Source of the DNA: Methylosinus sporium
Lineage (GTDB): Bacteria > Pseudomonadota > Alphaproteobacteria > Rhizobiales > Beijerinckiaceae
Reading direction: 5' to 3'
DNA length: 35,528 bases
NCBI RefSeq assembly: GCF_003113265.1
Contig: NZ_PUIV01000037.1
Location: 1 to 35,528 of the forward strand
The translations under genes and the position numbers were made by a program. Below, piece by piece: positions 27,481 to 35,133 of the stretch; position 1 is the first letter of the stretch, and each line of letters opens with the position of its first letter. The notes under the pieces are model-generated. The model ran no database searches. It saw only the letters and a program-made list of their open reading frames with translations, and was not told the origin of the DNA.

Positions 27481-29301
27481 ATGACGATTCGAGCGATTCG
27501 CGCCGCAGTTCTCGCTACGCTTTTCCCCTTGTTCTTCGCAGGGGCGCAAGGCGCGATGGCCTTTGCGGCCGAGAGGCATGGCCTCGCAATGCATGGCGAG
27601 CCGGCTCTGCCGCCCGATTTCGACCATCTTCCCTATGCCGATCCACAGGCGAAGCAGGGCGGACGGCTGCGAATCGGCCTGCAGGGCGCCTTCGACAGCC
27701 TCAATCCCTTCAACCTCAAGGCGGGCTCCACCGCGCAAGGGCTCGAGGGCAATGTCATTCAGCGGCTGATGGCGCGCTCGCTGGACGAGCCCTTCACCGT
27801 CTATGGCGTCCTCGCGCGGTCGATCGAGGTCGATGATTCGCGCGAGCATGTGACCTTTCATCTCGATCCGCGCGCCCACTTCTCCGATGGCGCGCCGCTC
27901 ACCTCGGCGGATGTGCGCTTCTCCTTCGAGTTGCTGAAGGCCAAGGGCCGTCCGCAGCAGCGCAGCGCCTATGGGCTGGTGAAGCGCGTCGAGACGCCGG
28001 ACGCGCAGACGATCGTCTTCGATCTCACCGGCGCCGATGATCGCGAGCTGCCGCTGATCCTCGGCTTTCTGCCCGTGCTGCCCAAGCACGCCACCGATGT
28101 CGAGCATTTCACCGATGCGACTTTGAAGCCGCCGATCGGCTCCGGCCCCTATATGGTCGAGGATGTCGAGCCTGGCGCGCGGCTCGTGCTGAAGCGCGAC
28201 CCGAACTACTGGGGCAAGGATATCCCCATGCAGCGCGGGCTCTATAATTTCGATCAGATCGACGTCAATTATTTCCGCGACGCCAATTCGCTGTTCGAGG
28301 CCTTCAAGGCCGGCGTCGTCGATTATCGCGAGGAGTCGAGCACCACGCGCTGGGCGAGCGGCTATGACTTCCCCGCCGTGCGCGACGGGCGCGTCGCCGT
28401 GGAGACGCTGCCGAGCCCGGGCCCCAAGGGCATGGAGGGCTTCGTCTTCAACACGCGGCGGGCCATGTTCCAGGACGCGCGGCTGCGCGAGGCGCTGGGC
28501 CTCATGTTCGATTTCGAATGGATCAACGCCAATCTCTATTCTGGCCTCTACACGCGCACCAAGAGCTTCTTCGACGAATCGGAGCTCGCCTCCACGGGCC
28601 GCCCGGCCAGCGAGGCGGAGCGCGCTCTGCTGGCGCCCTTCCCCGGCGCCGTGCGCGAGGACATTCTGGAAGGACGCTGGCGCCCGCCCGTGCATGACGG
28701 CACCGGCCGCGACCGCGAGCCCGCCCGCCGCGCGCTGGAGCTGCTCGGCGAGGCCGGCTACAAGCTCGTCGACAATCGGCTGGCGAAGAACGGCGATCCG
28801 CTCTCCTTCGAGATCATGGTCGCCAATCGCGACCAGGAGCGGCTGGCGCTGTTTTTCGCCTCCTCGCTGCAGCGCATCGGCGTCGCGGCGAGCGTGCGCC
28901 TCGTCGATGAGGTGCAATATCAGCGGCGCCGGCAAAAATTCGATTTCGACATGATGTTCGGGACCTGGACCGCCTCGGCCGCGCCTGGAAACGAGCAGCG
29001 GATGCGCTGGGGCTCCGCAAGCGCCGCGCAAGAAGGCTCCTATAATCTCGCCGGAGCCTCCTCTGCGGCGATAGACGCTCTCATAAGAGCGCTGCTGTCC
29101 GCCCGCGGGCGCGAGGATTTCGTCGCCGCCGTGCGCGCCTACGACCGCGCGCTGCTATCCGGTTTCTACATCGTGCCGCTCTATCACTCCTCGACGCAAT
29201 GGATCGCTCATTCGACGAAAATCGCGAGGCCGTCGAAATTGCCCCGCTACTCTCCCTTGTTTGGCGCCACGCTCGAGACATGGTGGAGGACGGAGCCGTG
29301 A
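27481..29301 (+). CDS. ABC transporter periplasmic solute-binding protein, family 5 (peptide/oligopeptide type)
   Basis: The 606-residue product starts with a signal peptide (hydrophobic 8-27, cleavage near AFA, residue 30). The mature part is an SBP_bac_5 protein: GGRLRIGLQGAFDSLNPFNLK near 60, HLDPRAHFSDGAPLTSADVRFSFELL near 125, PPIGSGPYMVEDVEPGARLVLKRDPNYWGKD near 220, and an RLREALGLMFDFEW helix. It most resembles the YejA/microcin-C and oligopeptide-binding branch, which also takes long peptides. No permease or ATPase genes adjoin it, so it is an orphan here. Its TGA overlaps the GTG of the next gene (GTGA), so the pair is coupled. Confidence 0.92.
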   Translation: MTIRAIRAAVLATLFPLFFAGAQGAMAFAAERHGLAMHGEPALPPDFDHLPYADPQAKQGGRLRIGLQGAFDSLNPFNLKAGSTAQGLEGNVIQRLMARSLDEPFTVYGVLARSIEVDDSREHVTFHLDPRAHFSDGAPLTSADVRFSFELLKAKGRPQQRSAYGLVKRVETPDAQTIVFDLTGADDRELPLILGFLPVLPKHATDVEHFTDATLKPPIGSGPYMVEDVEPGARLVLKRDPNYWGKDIPMQRGLYNFDQIDVNYFRDANSLFEAFKAGVVDYREESSTTRWASGYDFPAVRDGRVAVETLPSPGPKGMEGFVFNTRRAMFQDARLREALGLMFDFEWINANLYSGLYTRTKSFFDESELASTGRPASEAERALLAPFPGAVREDILEGRWRPPVHDGTGRDREPARRALELLGEAGYKLVDNRLAKNGDPLSFEIMVANRDQERLALFFASSLQRIGVAASVRLVDEVQYQRRRQKFDFDMMFGTWTASAAPGNEQRMRWGSASAAQEGSYNLAGASSAAIDALIRALLSARGREDFVAAVRAYDRALLSGFYIVPLYHSSTQWIAHSTKIARPSKLPRYSPLFGATLETWWRTEP

Positions 29302-30326
29302 CTCTCGCCGACAATTCCGGCCGCACGCTCACGCGCGCGCATCCGCTGACCATGTTCGGTCTCGACGCGCTGATCGCCGGCGCGGCGCGGCTGCGCCCCG
29401 CGCGTCTCGCCGCCGCCGACGCCGCGAGCGGCGCGGAGATCGACCACGCCGAATTCGACCGGCGCGTCGCCGCCTTTCGCGCCGATCTGCGCAGCTTCGA
29501 TTTTCAGCCCGGCGAGCGCATCATGCTCTTCGCCGCGCCGAATATGGCGACGCTGGTCGCGCTCATCGGAATCATTTCCGCCGGCCTCGAGCCCGTCGCA
29601 GCGCCGCTCGGACTCTCGATCGGCGCGCTGGCGGCGGGCGCGCGCGCCGTCGCCGCCGCGGCGCTCATCGCGCCGGCCTCGATCGGCGGCGAGAGCCTCG
29701 AGGAGCTCGTCTTCGGCGTCGCCTCGCAAGCGCCTTCGATAAGGCTCATCGGCTCACTCGACGGAACCATAGACGGCGCCGTCGATTTCGGCCCGCGCTC
29801 GCACAGCGAGAATGATTCTCTTGCGGCGACGCGCGCCGCGCCCGCCAAGAAAGTGCTGCTCGGTGCGCTCGACCAATATGGCGCGCCGCATTTCTACGAG
29901 CAGGCGGGGCTCATTTCCGCCAGCCTCGGCCTCATCGCCAAGGCGCATGTCAATGGCTCGGCGCCGCTGTTGTCGCTGGTCTCGCCGGGGTCGATCGGCG
30001 GGCTCGTCGCGGGACCGCTCGCCGCGCTGCTCTCCGGCGCGGCGCTGCATTTCCTCGCGCCCTTCGACGGCGCCGCTTTTCTCGCCACGCTCGACGCCAT
30101 CGGCCCGGTGCGCCTCGTCGCGCCGCGCGCGGTCATGTCCGAGCTCGACGCCGCCGGCCTGCTGACCAGCGGCGCGCTTCTCGCCTGCGTCGCCGTCCAT
30201 CGCGCCGGCGAGGAGGCGCCCGCCTTCGAGCCCTCGCATCCCTATTCCTGCCCGATCATCGAGATCGGCGCGGACGGCGCCTTGCGCCCGCCCGCGCGCG
30301 CCCCGGCCGGCCGCTCCGTCTATTGA
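29298..30326 (+). CDS. Short, degenerate adenylate-forming (acyl-CoA synthetase-like) protein
   Basis: The 342-residue product (GTG start at 29298, GGAGGACGGAG upstream) looks like the N-terminal domain of AMP-forming acyl-CoA ligases: FDRRVAAFRADLRSFDFQPGERIMLFAAPNMATLVALIGIISAGLEPV near 50-100 and a later LLSLVSPGSIGGLVAGPLAALLSGAALHFLAPFDGAAFLATLDAIGP block. The ATP-binding TSGTTGxPKG signature is absent; the corresponding place reads GALDQYGAPHFYEQAGLI. The protein also ends before the normal second half and C-terminal lid, yet the frame is open and clean. It is probably not an active ligase; it may bind an acyl or peptide ligand. It is coupled to the orphan solute-binding protein and convergent with pyrD, 15 bases away. 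A pseudogene seems less likely because the frame and stop fit. Confidence 0.75.
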   Translation: MTLADNSGRTLTRAHPLTMFGLDALIAGAARLRPARLAAADAASGAEIDHAEFDRRVAAFRADLRSFDFQPGERIMLFAAPNMATLVALIGIISAGLEPVAAPLGLSIGALAAGARAVAAAALIAPASIGGESLEELVFGVASQAPSIRLIGSLDGTIDGAVDFGPRSHSENDSLAATRAAPAKKVLLGALDQYGAPHFYEQAGLISASLGLIAKAHVNGSAPLLSLVSPGSIGGLVAGPLAALLSGAALHFLAPFDGAAFLATLDAIGPVRLVAPRAVMSELDAAGLLTSGALLACVAVHRAGEEAPAFEPSHPYSCPIIEIGADGALRPPARAPAGRSVY

Positions 30327-30341
30327 GCGGCCCTCCCGCCC

Positions 30342-31400
30342 CTATCCGCGCGCCCGCCGTCCGACGAGCGCCGCCAGCGTCTCGCCCTCGCGCTCCAGCG
30401 TTTCCAAAATCCCGCTCTTGATGCGCCCCACCAGCCCCGGCCCCTCATAGACCAGCGCGCTATAGAGCTGCACCAGGCTCGCCCCCGCCTCGATCTTGGC
30501 GAGCGCCGCCGCGGCCGAATCGACGCCGCCGACGCCGATGAGCGGAAACTGCCGCTCGACGCGGAGAAACGTCTCGGCGAGCATTTTCGTAGAAAGATCG
30601 AAGAGCGGCGCGCCCGAGAGTCCGCCCGCCTCTTTCGCAAAGGGCGAGGCCAGAGTCTGAGGCCGCGCCAGCGTCGTGTTGGAGACGATCATCCCATCGA
30701 TCTCGCGCGCGCGCGCGACGCTCACCACATCGTCGAGTTGCTCGAGCGAGAGATCCGGCGCGATCTTCAACAGAACGGGGCGCCGGCGCCGCGCTCGCTC
30801 GCGCGCCGAGAGAACGCGCGCCAAAAGCTCGGAGAGCGCGTTCTTCTCCTGCAGATCGCGCAGGCCCGGCGTGTTGGGCGAGGAGACGTTGACGGTAAAA
30901 TAGCTCGCCAGCTCGGAGAAGGCCGCAATGCCGCGCTCATAATCGGCGATGCGGTCAGCGGCGTCCTTATTGGCGCCGATGTTGACGCCGACGATTCCGC
31001 CGCGCGAACGTCGGGCGAGCAGCCGCTCATAGGCGAGCGTATGGCCGACATTGTTGAAGCCGTAGCGATTGACGATTCCGCGATCCTCCGCCAGCCGAAA
31101 CACGCGCGGGCGGGCGTTGCCGGCCTGCGGTCGCGGAGTCAGCGTGCCGACCTCGGCGAAGCCGAAGCCCATGGCCAGCATGGCGTCGGGAACCTCGGCG
31201 TTCTTGTCGAAGCCGGCGGCGAGGCCGATCGGATTGGGAAAATCGAGGCCGAAGGCTTGCACCGCGAGGCGCGGATCGTCGCGCGGGGGCTTCGGCGCCG
31301 GCATCAGCTGCAGAGCGACGATCGTCGCCTGATGCGCCGTCTCCGGCGGCAGACGGCGAAACAGCGAGGTGGCGAGATCGCCGAAAAAAACCTCGATCAT
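30342..31400 (-). CDS. pyrD: Dihydroorotate dehydrogenase (quinone), class 2
   Basis: The enzyme oxidises dihydroorotate to orotate in pyrimidine synthesis, passing electrons to quinone at the inner membrane. The 352-residue product has the N-terminal amphipathic segment of class 2 ([21 protein letters not shown]), [47 protein letters not shown] with the catalytic Ser, SNTTLARP, and [29 protein letters not shown] at the FMN phosphate site. The ATG overlaps the DUF952 stop by four bases. Confidence 0.97.
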   Translation of the reverse strand: MIEVFFGDLATSLFRRLPPETAHQATIVALQLMPAPKPPRDDPRLAVQAFGLDFPNPIGLAAGFDKNAEVPDAMLAMGFGFAEVGTLTPRPQAGNARPRVFRLAEDRGIVNRYGFNNVGHTLAYERLLARRSRGGIVGVNIGANKDAADRIADYERGIAAFSELASYFTVNVSSPNTPGLRDLQEKNALSELLARVLSARERARRRRPVLLKIAPDLSLEQLDDVVSVARAREIDGMIVSNTTLARPQTLASPFAKEAGGLSGAPLFDLSTKMLAETFLRVERQFPLIGVGGVDSAAAALAKIEAGASLVQLYSALVYEGPGLVGRIKSGILETLEREGETLAALVGRRARG

Positions 31401-31741
31401 TCGAGACGCCCCGCGAAATCATGGCCGCCGTCCGCGCGCATCGGCACGGCCGTCACTTTGGCGACGCCGGCGACGGGCAGCGTTCCATAGAGATGGGGGA
31501 AGAGATCGCCGCCGCGCGAGGGCTCCCATTTCAGCGCGTCGCCGAGCGGCTCCGCCTCCACGGCGACGAGCAGAAGATCGGCGACGCCGTTGAAATAGCG
31601 CGCCGCCGTCTCCTCGACCTGCGCGCCGGTCGAGAAATGAATGTAGCCGTCGGAAAGATCGATCCCGGCGCCGGCGAAAGCGCCCGCCGCCTCGGCCTCA
31701 CGCCAGAGGGAAGCGGGGAGAAGCTTGTAGATGAGGGTCAT
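31397..31741 (-). CDS. DUF952 family protein
   Basis: The 114-residue product ([52 protein letters not shown]) belongs to DUF952, a family with a fold like ADP-ribosyltransferase relatives but no proven function. The IHxS and FPHLY motifs are present. It is coupled to pyrD by a four-base overlap, an arrangement seen in other alphaproteobacteria. Role unknown. Confidence 0.9.
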   Translation of the reverse strand: MTLIYKLLPASLWREAEAAGAFAGAGIDLSDGYIHFSTGAQVEETAARYFNGVADLLLVAVEAEPLGDALKWEPSRGGDLFPHLYGTLPVAGVAKVTAVPMRADGGHDFAGRLE

Positions 31742-31796
31742 GGCGGAGAGATAGCAGGCGTTCGGGGCGCCGCGGTAGGGGGCTGGAATGAAAGGC

Positions 31797-31826
31797 TTGA
31801 CCCCCGCCGATATAAAGATATATCTT
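31797..31826 (+). promoter_or_regulatory. Candidate promoter with overlapping palindromic operator before the MFS exporter gene
   Basis: TTGACC (31797-31802) and TATCTT (31821-31826) are separated by 18 bases. A perfect 12-base palindrome, AAGATATATCTT, covers 31815-31826 and thus the -10 box. The surrounding bases are AT-rich against a GC-rich genome. AGATATATCT-type sites are reminiscent of PadR-type operators, but no PadR gene is in the window. The start of the MFS gene is about 117 bases downstream. Confidence 0.5.
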
Positions 31827-31942
31827 AGATCGCTCTAAACACTAACGGTCCGCCATTCCAAAGCTTCGGCTCGATCCATTCCTCGAGCCTTCGAACTCGG
31901 CGCGAACGCAACGAGCGCCGAGCGAAAGGTGAAACTCCGCTC

Positions 31943-33172
31943 ATGCAAGACACATCTTCCAGGCGCATTGCGCCGATTCTCGGGGCTCTCGGCGCTCTGG
32001 GGCCGCTGTCGATCGATATGTATCTACCGGCCATGCCGCAGATCGCGGCGGGGCTGAATGTCGGCGAAGGCGGCGTTCAATTCAGCCTCGTGTACTTCTT
32101 CGCCGGCCTCATGATCGGCCAGCTCTTCTACGGCCCGATTTCCGACTCTGTCGGCCGCAAGCCGGTCATTTACGCCGGGCTCTTCTTGTTCATCCTCGGC
32201 TCGATCGGCAGCATCGCCGCCGGCACGGCCGAGCAGCTCGCCGCCTGGCGCTTCATCCATGGGCTCGGCGGCTCGGCCGGCATGGTGATGGGCCTCGCCA
32301 TCGTGCGCGACCTGTACACGGGGCAGACGGCCGCCAAGCTCATCGCGATGATGATGCTCGTCCTCGGCGTCGCGCCGATTCTCGCGCCTCTGTTGGGCTC
32401 GGCGATCATCGCCGTCGCGCCATGGCAGGCTCTGTTCGGCGCGCTGGCGCTGTTCGGCGTCGCCGATCTCGTCCTGGTGTGGATCGCCTTGCCGGAGACC
32501 CGCATGGAAGAGCTTCGCGCCGCCAGCCGCCCGCTCGACGCCGCGCGAAACTACGCGCATCTTCTCGCCAGCCGCCGCTTTCTCCCTTATGTGGCTGTGG
32601 CGGCGTTCGCGCAGGCCGGATTTTTCGCCTATCTCGCCGGCTCTTCCTTCGTCTTCATTTCGCTGCATGGACTGACGCCCGCCGCCTATAGCGGCGTCTT
32701 CGCCGTCAATTCCATCGGCCTGATCGCGGCCGCGCAGACCGCGCCGCGACTGATGGGCCGCTTTCGGCCGCAGACGGTCGTGCGCGCGTCCGTCGCGGTC
32801 TATGCCGTGACGGCCGTCTCGCTGGCGGCGGTGGAAATGGCCGGCGGCGCGAGTCTCGCTGTGCTCGCCGCGTCGCTCTTCGTCATCATCGCCGCCAGGG
32901 CTGTCGTCATGCCCATTTGCAGCGTCATGGCGCTCGAATCCTATGGCGCGATCTCCGGCACGGCGTCGGCCCTGCTGGGAGCGCTTCAGTTCGGCGCCGG
33001 AACATTCGCCTCCTTCATCGTCGGCGCGACGGCCAATGGCGCGGCTCTGCCGATGATCGCCGCGATCGCCGCTTGCGGAATCGCCGCATGTATCGTGGCG
33101 TTCGTCGCCTTTCCAAAGCAGGCATCCGCTCTTTCGCAGGAGCGACATCGCGAACCCGCGTCGGCGCCGTGA
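31943..33172 (+). CDS. MFS multidrug exporter, Bcr/CflA type
   Basis: The 409-residue inner-membrane protein has about twelve transmembrane helices. LGALGPLSIDMYLPAMPQIA near the start is the Bcr/CflA (DHA1) hallmark with the Asp in helix 1; ISDSVGRKPVIYAG is the MFS motif A loop; LVLGVAPILAPLLGSAI matches the antiporter motif C in helix 5. Such exporters swap protons for bicyclomycin, chloramphenicol, sulfonamides or similar compounds; the substrate here is unknown. AAAGG lies upstream of the ATG. The palindrome over the promoter suggests repression that is lifted by an inducer. Confidence 0.93.
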   Translation: MQDTSSRRIAPILGALGALGPLSIDMYLPAMPQIAAGLNVGEGGVQFSLVYFFAGLMIGQLFYGPISDSVGRKPVIYAGLFLFILGSIGSIAAGTAEQLAAWRFIHGLGGSAGMVMGLAIVRDLYTGQTAAKLIAMMMLVLGVAPILAPLLGSAIIAVAPWQALFGALALFGVADLVLVWIALPETRMEELRAASRPLDAARNYAHLLASRRFLPYVAVAAFAQAGFFAYLAGSSFVFISLHGLTPAAYSGVFAVNSIGLIAAAQTAPRLMGRFRPQTVVRASVAVYAVTAVSLAAVEMAGGASLAVLAASLFVIIAARAVVMPICSVMALESYGAISGTASALLGALQFGAGTFASFIVGATANGAALPMIAAIAACGIAACIVAFVAFPKQASALSQERHREPASAP

Positions 33173-33364
33173 CGCCCGCGAAACTCGCTGCGATTTCCAA
33201 TCAGCGCGACAGCTCGACCCGCGCGGGACGAGCTGCTCGTCTCATTTCGGATGCCCGTTCGTAGCCAAATCATCATAAGCGACTGTCAAGAATTTCATTC
33301 CCACTCGCCAGCCGATGCGCTGCGCGCCGCGCCGGCTCACTTTTTCGAGCAAAAGGCTTTTCAA

Positions 33365-33703
33365 ATGACCCTTCCATTTCTTCTCTGTGCGTCGATCACG
33401 GCCGTCAGCGCGATGATAAGCCTCGGATTTTCCATCGCCGCGACTTTCACGGCCGCCGCTGATGTCCGAGTGGCGGCGCTCTATGCCTGCGCGAGAAGCG
33501 TCGCTCTTGCGCTGGTGAGCCTCGTTCCCTTCGTCACGGGCTCCGCGCCTTGGCTCGCGGCGACAGCTTGCGCCATGATCGTCGTTCAGGCGTGCGACGC
33601 CGCTATAGGCGTGACGATCGAGGATCGCATGAAGACCTTCGGCCCCGCCGGAACCGCGCTGGCGAACCTCGCCGCGCTCATTTGGCTTTCGAGCTCCGCT
33701 TGA
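33365..33703 (+). CDS. Small hydrophobic membrane protein, function unknown
   Basis: From the ATG at 33365 (AAAGG about nine bases before) the product is 112 residues with four hydrophobic segments (about 2-29, 38-59, 61-85 and 93-112), likely four membrane helices. I do not recognise the family. A longer frame starts at 33251 but its first part is polar and lacks a ribosome-binding site. It is 192 bases after the MFS gene, with no sign of coupling. The hydrophobic pattern and codon use fit a real gene. Confidence 0.65.
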   Translation: MTLPFLLCASITAVSAMISLGFSIAATFTAAADVRVAALYACARSVALALVSLVPFVTGSAPWLAATACAMIVVQACDAAIGVTIEDRMKTFGPAGTALANLAALIWLSSSA

Positions 33704-33758
33704 TTCCACGGGCCGCGAGGGGGATGCGCGCAGCCCTCCTCGCTCCTATCTTCGCCCT

Positions 33759-34043
33759 ATGACCCCCGCCCAATTCCATGCCTCCCTCGCCGCCGCGACG
33801 CCCCCTGCCCTCTCGCCGCCGCTGCTCGCGCTGTGGAAAAACGCCAAGGGCGACTGGGACGGCGCGCATAAATGCGTCGACAGCTCCAGCAAGGCGAACG
33901 CCATGTGGGTGCACGCCTTTCTGCATCGCGCGGAAGGCGATCTCGGCAACGCCGGCTATTGGTACGCCCGCGCTGGCAAACCGGCCGCGATCGGTCCGCT
34001 CTCGCAAGAATTCGAGACGATTCTCGCCGCTCTGCTCGGATGA
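33759..34043 (+). CDS. Conserved hypothetical small protein (TPR-like half)
   Basis: The 94-residue soluble product has the pattern LLALWKNAKGDWDGAHKCVD ... AMWVHAFLHRAEGDLGNAGYWYARAGKP, an A-x-W-H-A-x-LHR-x-EGD-x-NAxYWY core that I recognise as a recurrent uncharacterised family in proteobacteria, resembling a single TPR or Sel1-like helical pair. No function is known to me. The ATG at 33759 lacks a clear ribosome-binding site, so the start is less sure. It ends just before a dispersed repeat. Confidence 0.75.
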   Translation: MTPAQFHASLAAATPPALSPPLLALWKNAKGDWDGAHKCVDSSSKANAMWVHAFLHRAEGDLGNAGYWYARAGKPAAIGPLSQEFETILAALLG

Positions 34044-34053
34044 AATGGATCGG

Positions 34054-34156
34054 CCCCTCATGCTGAGGAGCCGGCGTCTCGAAGGGTCGGACGCCCCGCC
34101 TTCTGGAGCATCCTTCGAGGCTTTTTGCTACGCAAAAAGCGCCTCAGGATGAGGGG
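34054..34156. repeat. Dispersed palindromic repeat that contains the ribF stop codon
   Basis: The outer arms CCCCTCATGCTGAGG (34054-34068) and CCTCAGGATGAGGGG (34142-34156) pair with one mismatch. Inside, CTCGAAGG (34078-34085) pairs with CCTTCGAG (34112-34119), and GCTTTTTGC (34120-34128) pairs with GCAAAAAGC (34132-34140). The CCTCAGGATGAGG type is a common dispersed repeat of alphaproteobacteria. The ribF stop (34144-34146) and last few codons lie in the right arm. The inner AAAAAGC hairpin may help end ribF transcription. Confidence 0.75.
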
Positions 34157-35133
34157 GCTGTTTGTCTCAGAGAAAGCATCTCTCGCGCCTTCGCCGCATC
34201 CGCGTGCATTTGCGCGGTGAGCGCGTCGAGCGAGGGGAATTTCGCCTCGCCGCGAATGAAGCCGATGAAGGCGACCTCCACCGTCTTGCCGTAGAGATCG
34301 CCGTCGAAATCGAAGACGAAGACCTCGAGCAGCGGCGCGCCCTCCGCCTCCACGGTCGGCCGGCGGCCGAAATTGGCGACGCCCTCGCGCAGCACGCCAT
34401 CCGCCTCCAGCGTCACCGCGTAAATGCCGTGGCGCAGCTTGCTCGAAGGATCGAGTGCGATATTGGCGGTCGGAAAGCCCAGCGTGCGGCCGAGCTGGCG
34501 GCCTCGGGTCACGACGCCCTCGACGAAATAGGGATGGCCGAGCAGCTTCGCCGCCAGCGCGACATCGCCGGCGGCGAGCGCCTCGCGCGTCGCGGTGGAG
34601 GAGACCGCCTCGAGGCTGCCGGCCTCGTCCTGCGTGATCCGCGGCACGATCTCGACGGTAAAGCCCAGCCGATCGCCCTCGGCGCGCAGAAACGCGGGAT
34701 TGCCGGCGCGCATGGCGCCGAAGCAGAAATCATAGCCCGCCACCGCCGCCGAGACGCCGAGCCTCTTGCGAAGAATCTCCTCGGTGAACTCCTGCGGCGG
34801 ACGCGCGGCGAAGTCCTTGTCGAAAGTGAGGATCACCATTCCATCCAGGCCGAGGCGGGCGAGCATCGCGGCCTTGGCGTCCGGCGGGGTGAGGCGGAAT
34901 ATGACCGATTTTCCGGCGAAGCAATCGGCCGGATGCGGCTCGAAAGTGAGCAGCGCGCATGGCTTGCCGAGCTTTTGCGCCAGAGCCTGCGCATGGGCGA
35001 TGACGCCGCGATGGCCGCGGTGCAGCCCGTCGAAATTGCCGATGGCGACGACAGCTCCCTCGAGCCCCGGCGGCGGGGCGAGCGGATCGCGGGCGACGAT
35101 GAAAGAAGGCGCGGAAGACAAGGCGGCGTCCAA
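34144..35133 (-). CDS. ribF: Bifunctional riboflavin kinase / FAD synthetase
   Basis: RibF phosphorylates riboflavin to FMN and adenylates FMN to FAD. The 329-residue product has the N-terminal nucleotidyltransferase with IGNFDGLHRGHRG (31-43), SVIFRLTPP and FCFGAMRAGN, an internal junction SSTATREALAAGDVALAAKLLGHPY, and the C-terminal riboflavin kinase with GRTLGFPTANI, GVANFGRRPTV and FDFDGDLYGKTVEVAFIGFIR. The only start that keeps the whole N-terminal domain is a TTG at 35131-35133; there is no in-frame ATG or GTG between the upstream stop and IGNFDG, and no strong ribosome-binding site. The last codons and stop come from a dispersed repeat. Confidence 0.95.
   Translation of the reverse strand: MDAALSSAPSFIVARDPLAPPPGLEGAVVAIGNFDGLHRGHRGVIAHAQALAQKLGKPCALLTFEPHPADCFAGKSVIFRLTPPDAKAAMLARLGLDGMVILTFDKDFAARPPQEFTEEILRKRLGVSAAVAGYDFCFGAMRAGNPAFLRAEGDRLGFTVEIVPRITQDEAGSLEAVSSTATREALAAGDVALAAKLLGHPYFVEGVVTRGRQLGRTLGFPTANIALDPSSKLRHGIYAVTLEADGVLREGVANFGRRPTVEAEGAPLLEVFVFDFDGDLYGKTVEVAFIGFIRGEAKFPSLDALTAQMHADAAKAREMLSLRQTAPSS

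Noticed and set aside
27298-29031. A 577-codon minus-strand open frame antisense to the solute-binding protein
   Set aside because: The plus-strand gene has a signal peptide and family motifs; the minus frame has neither.
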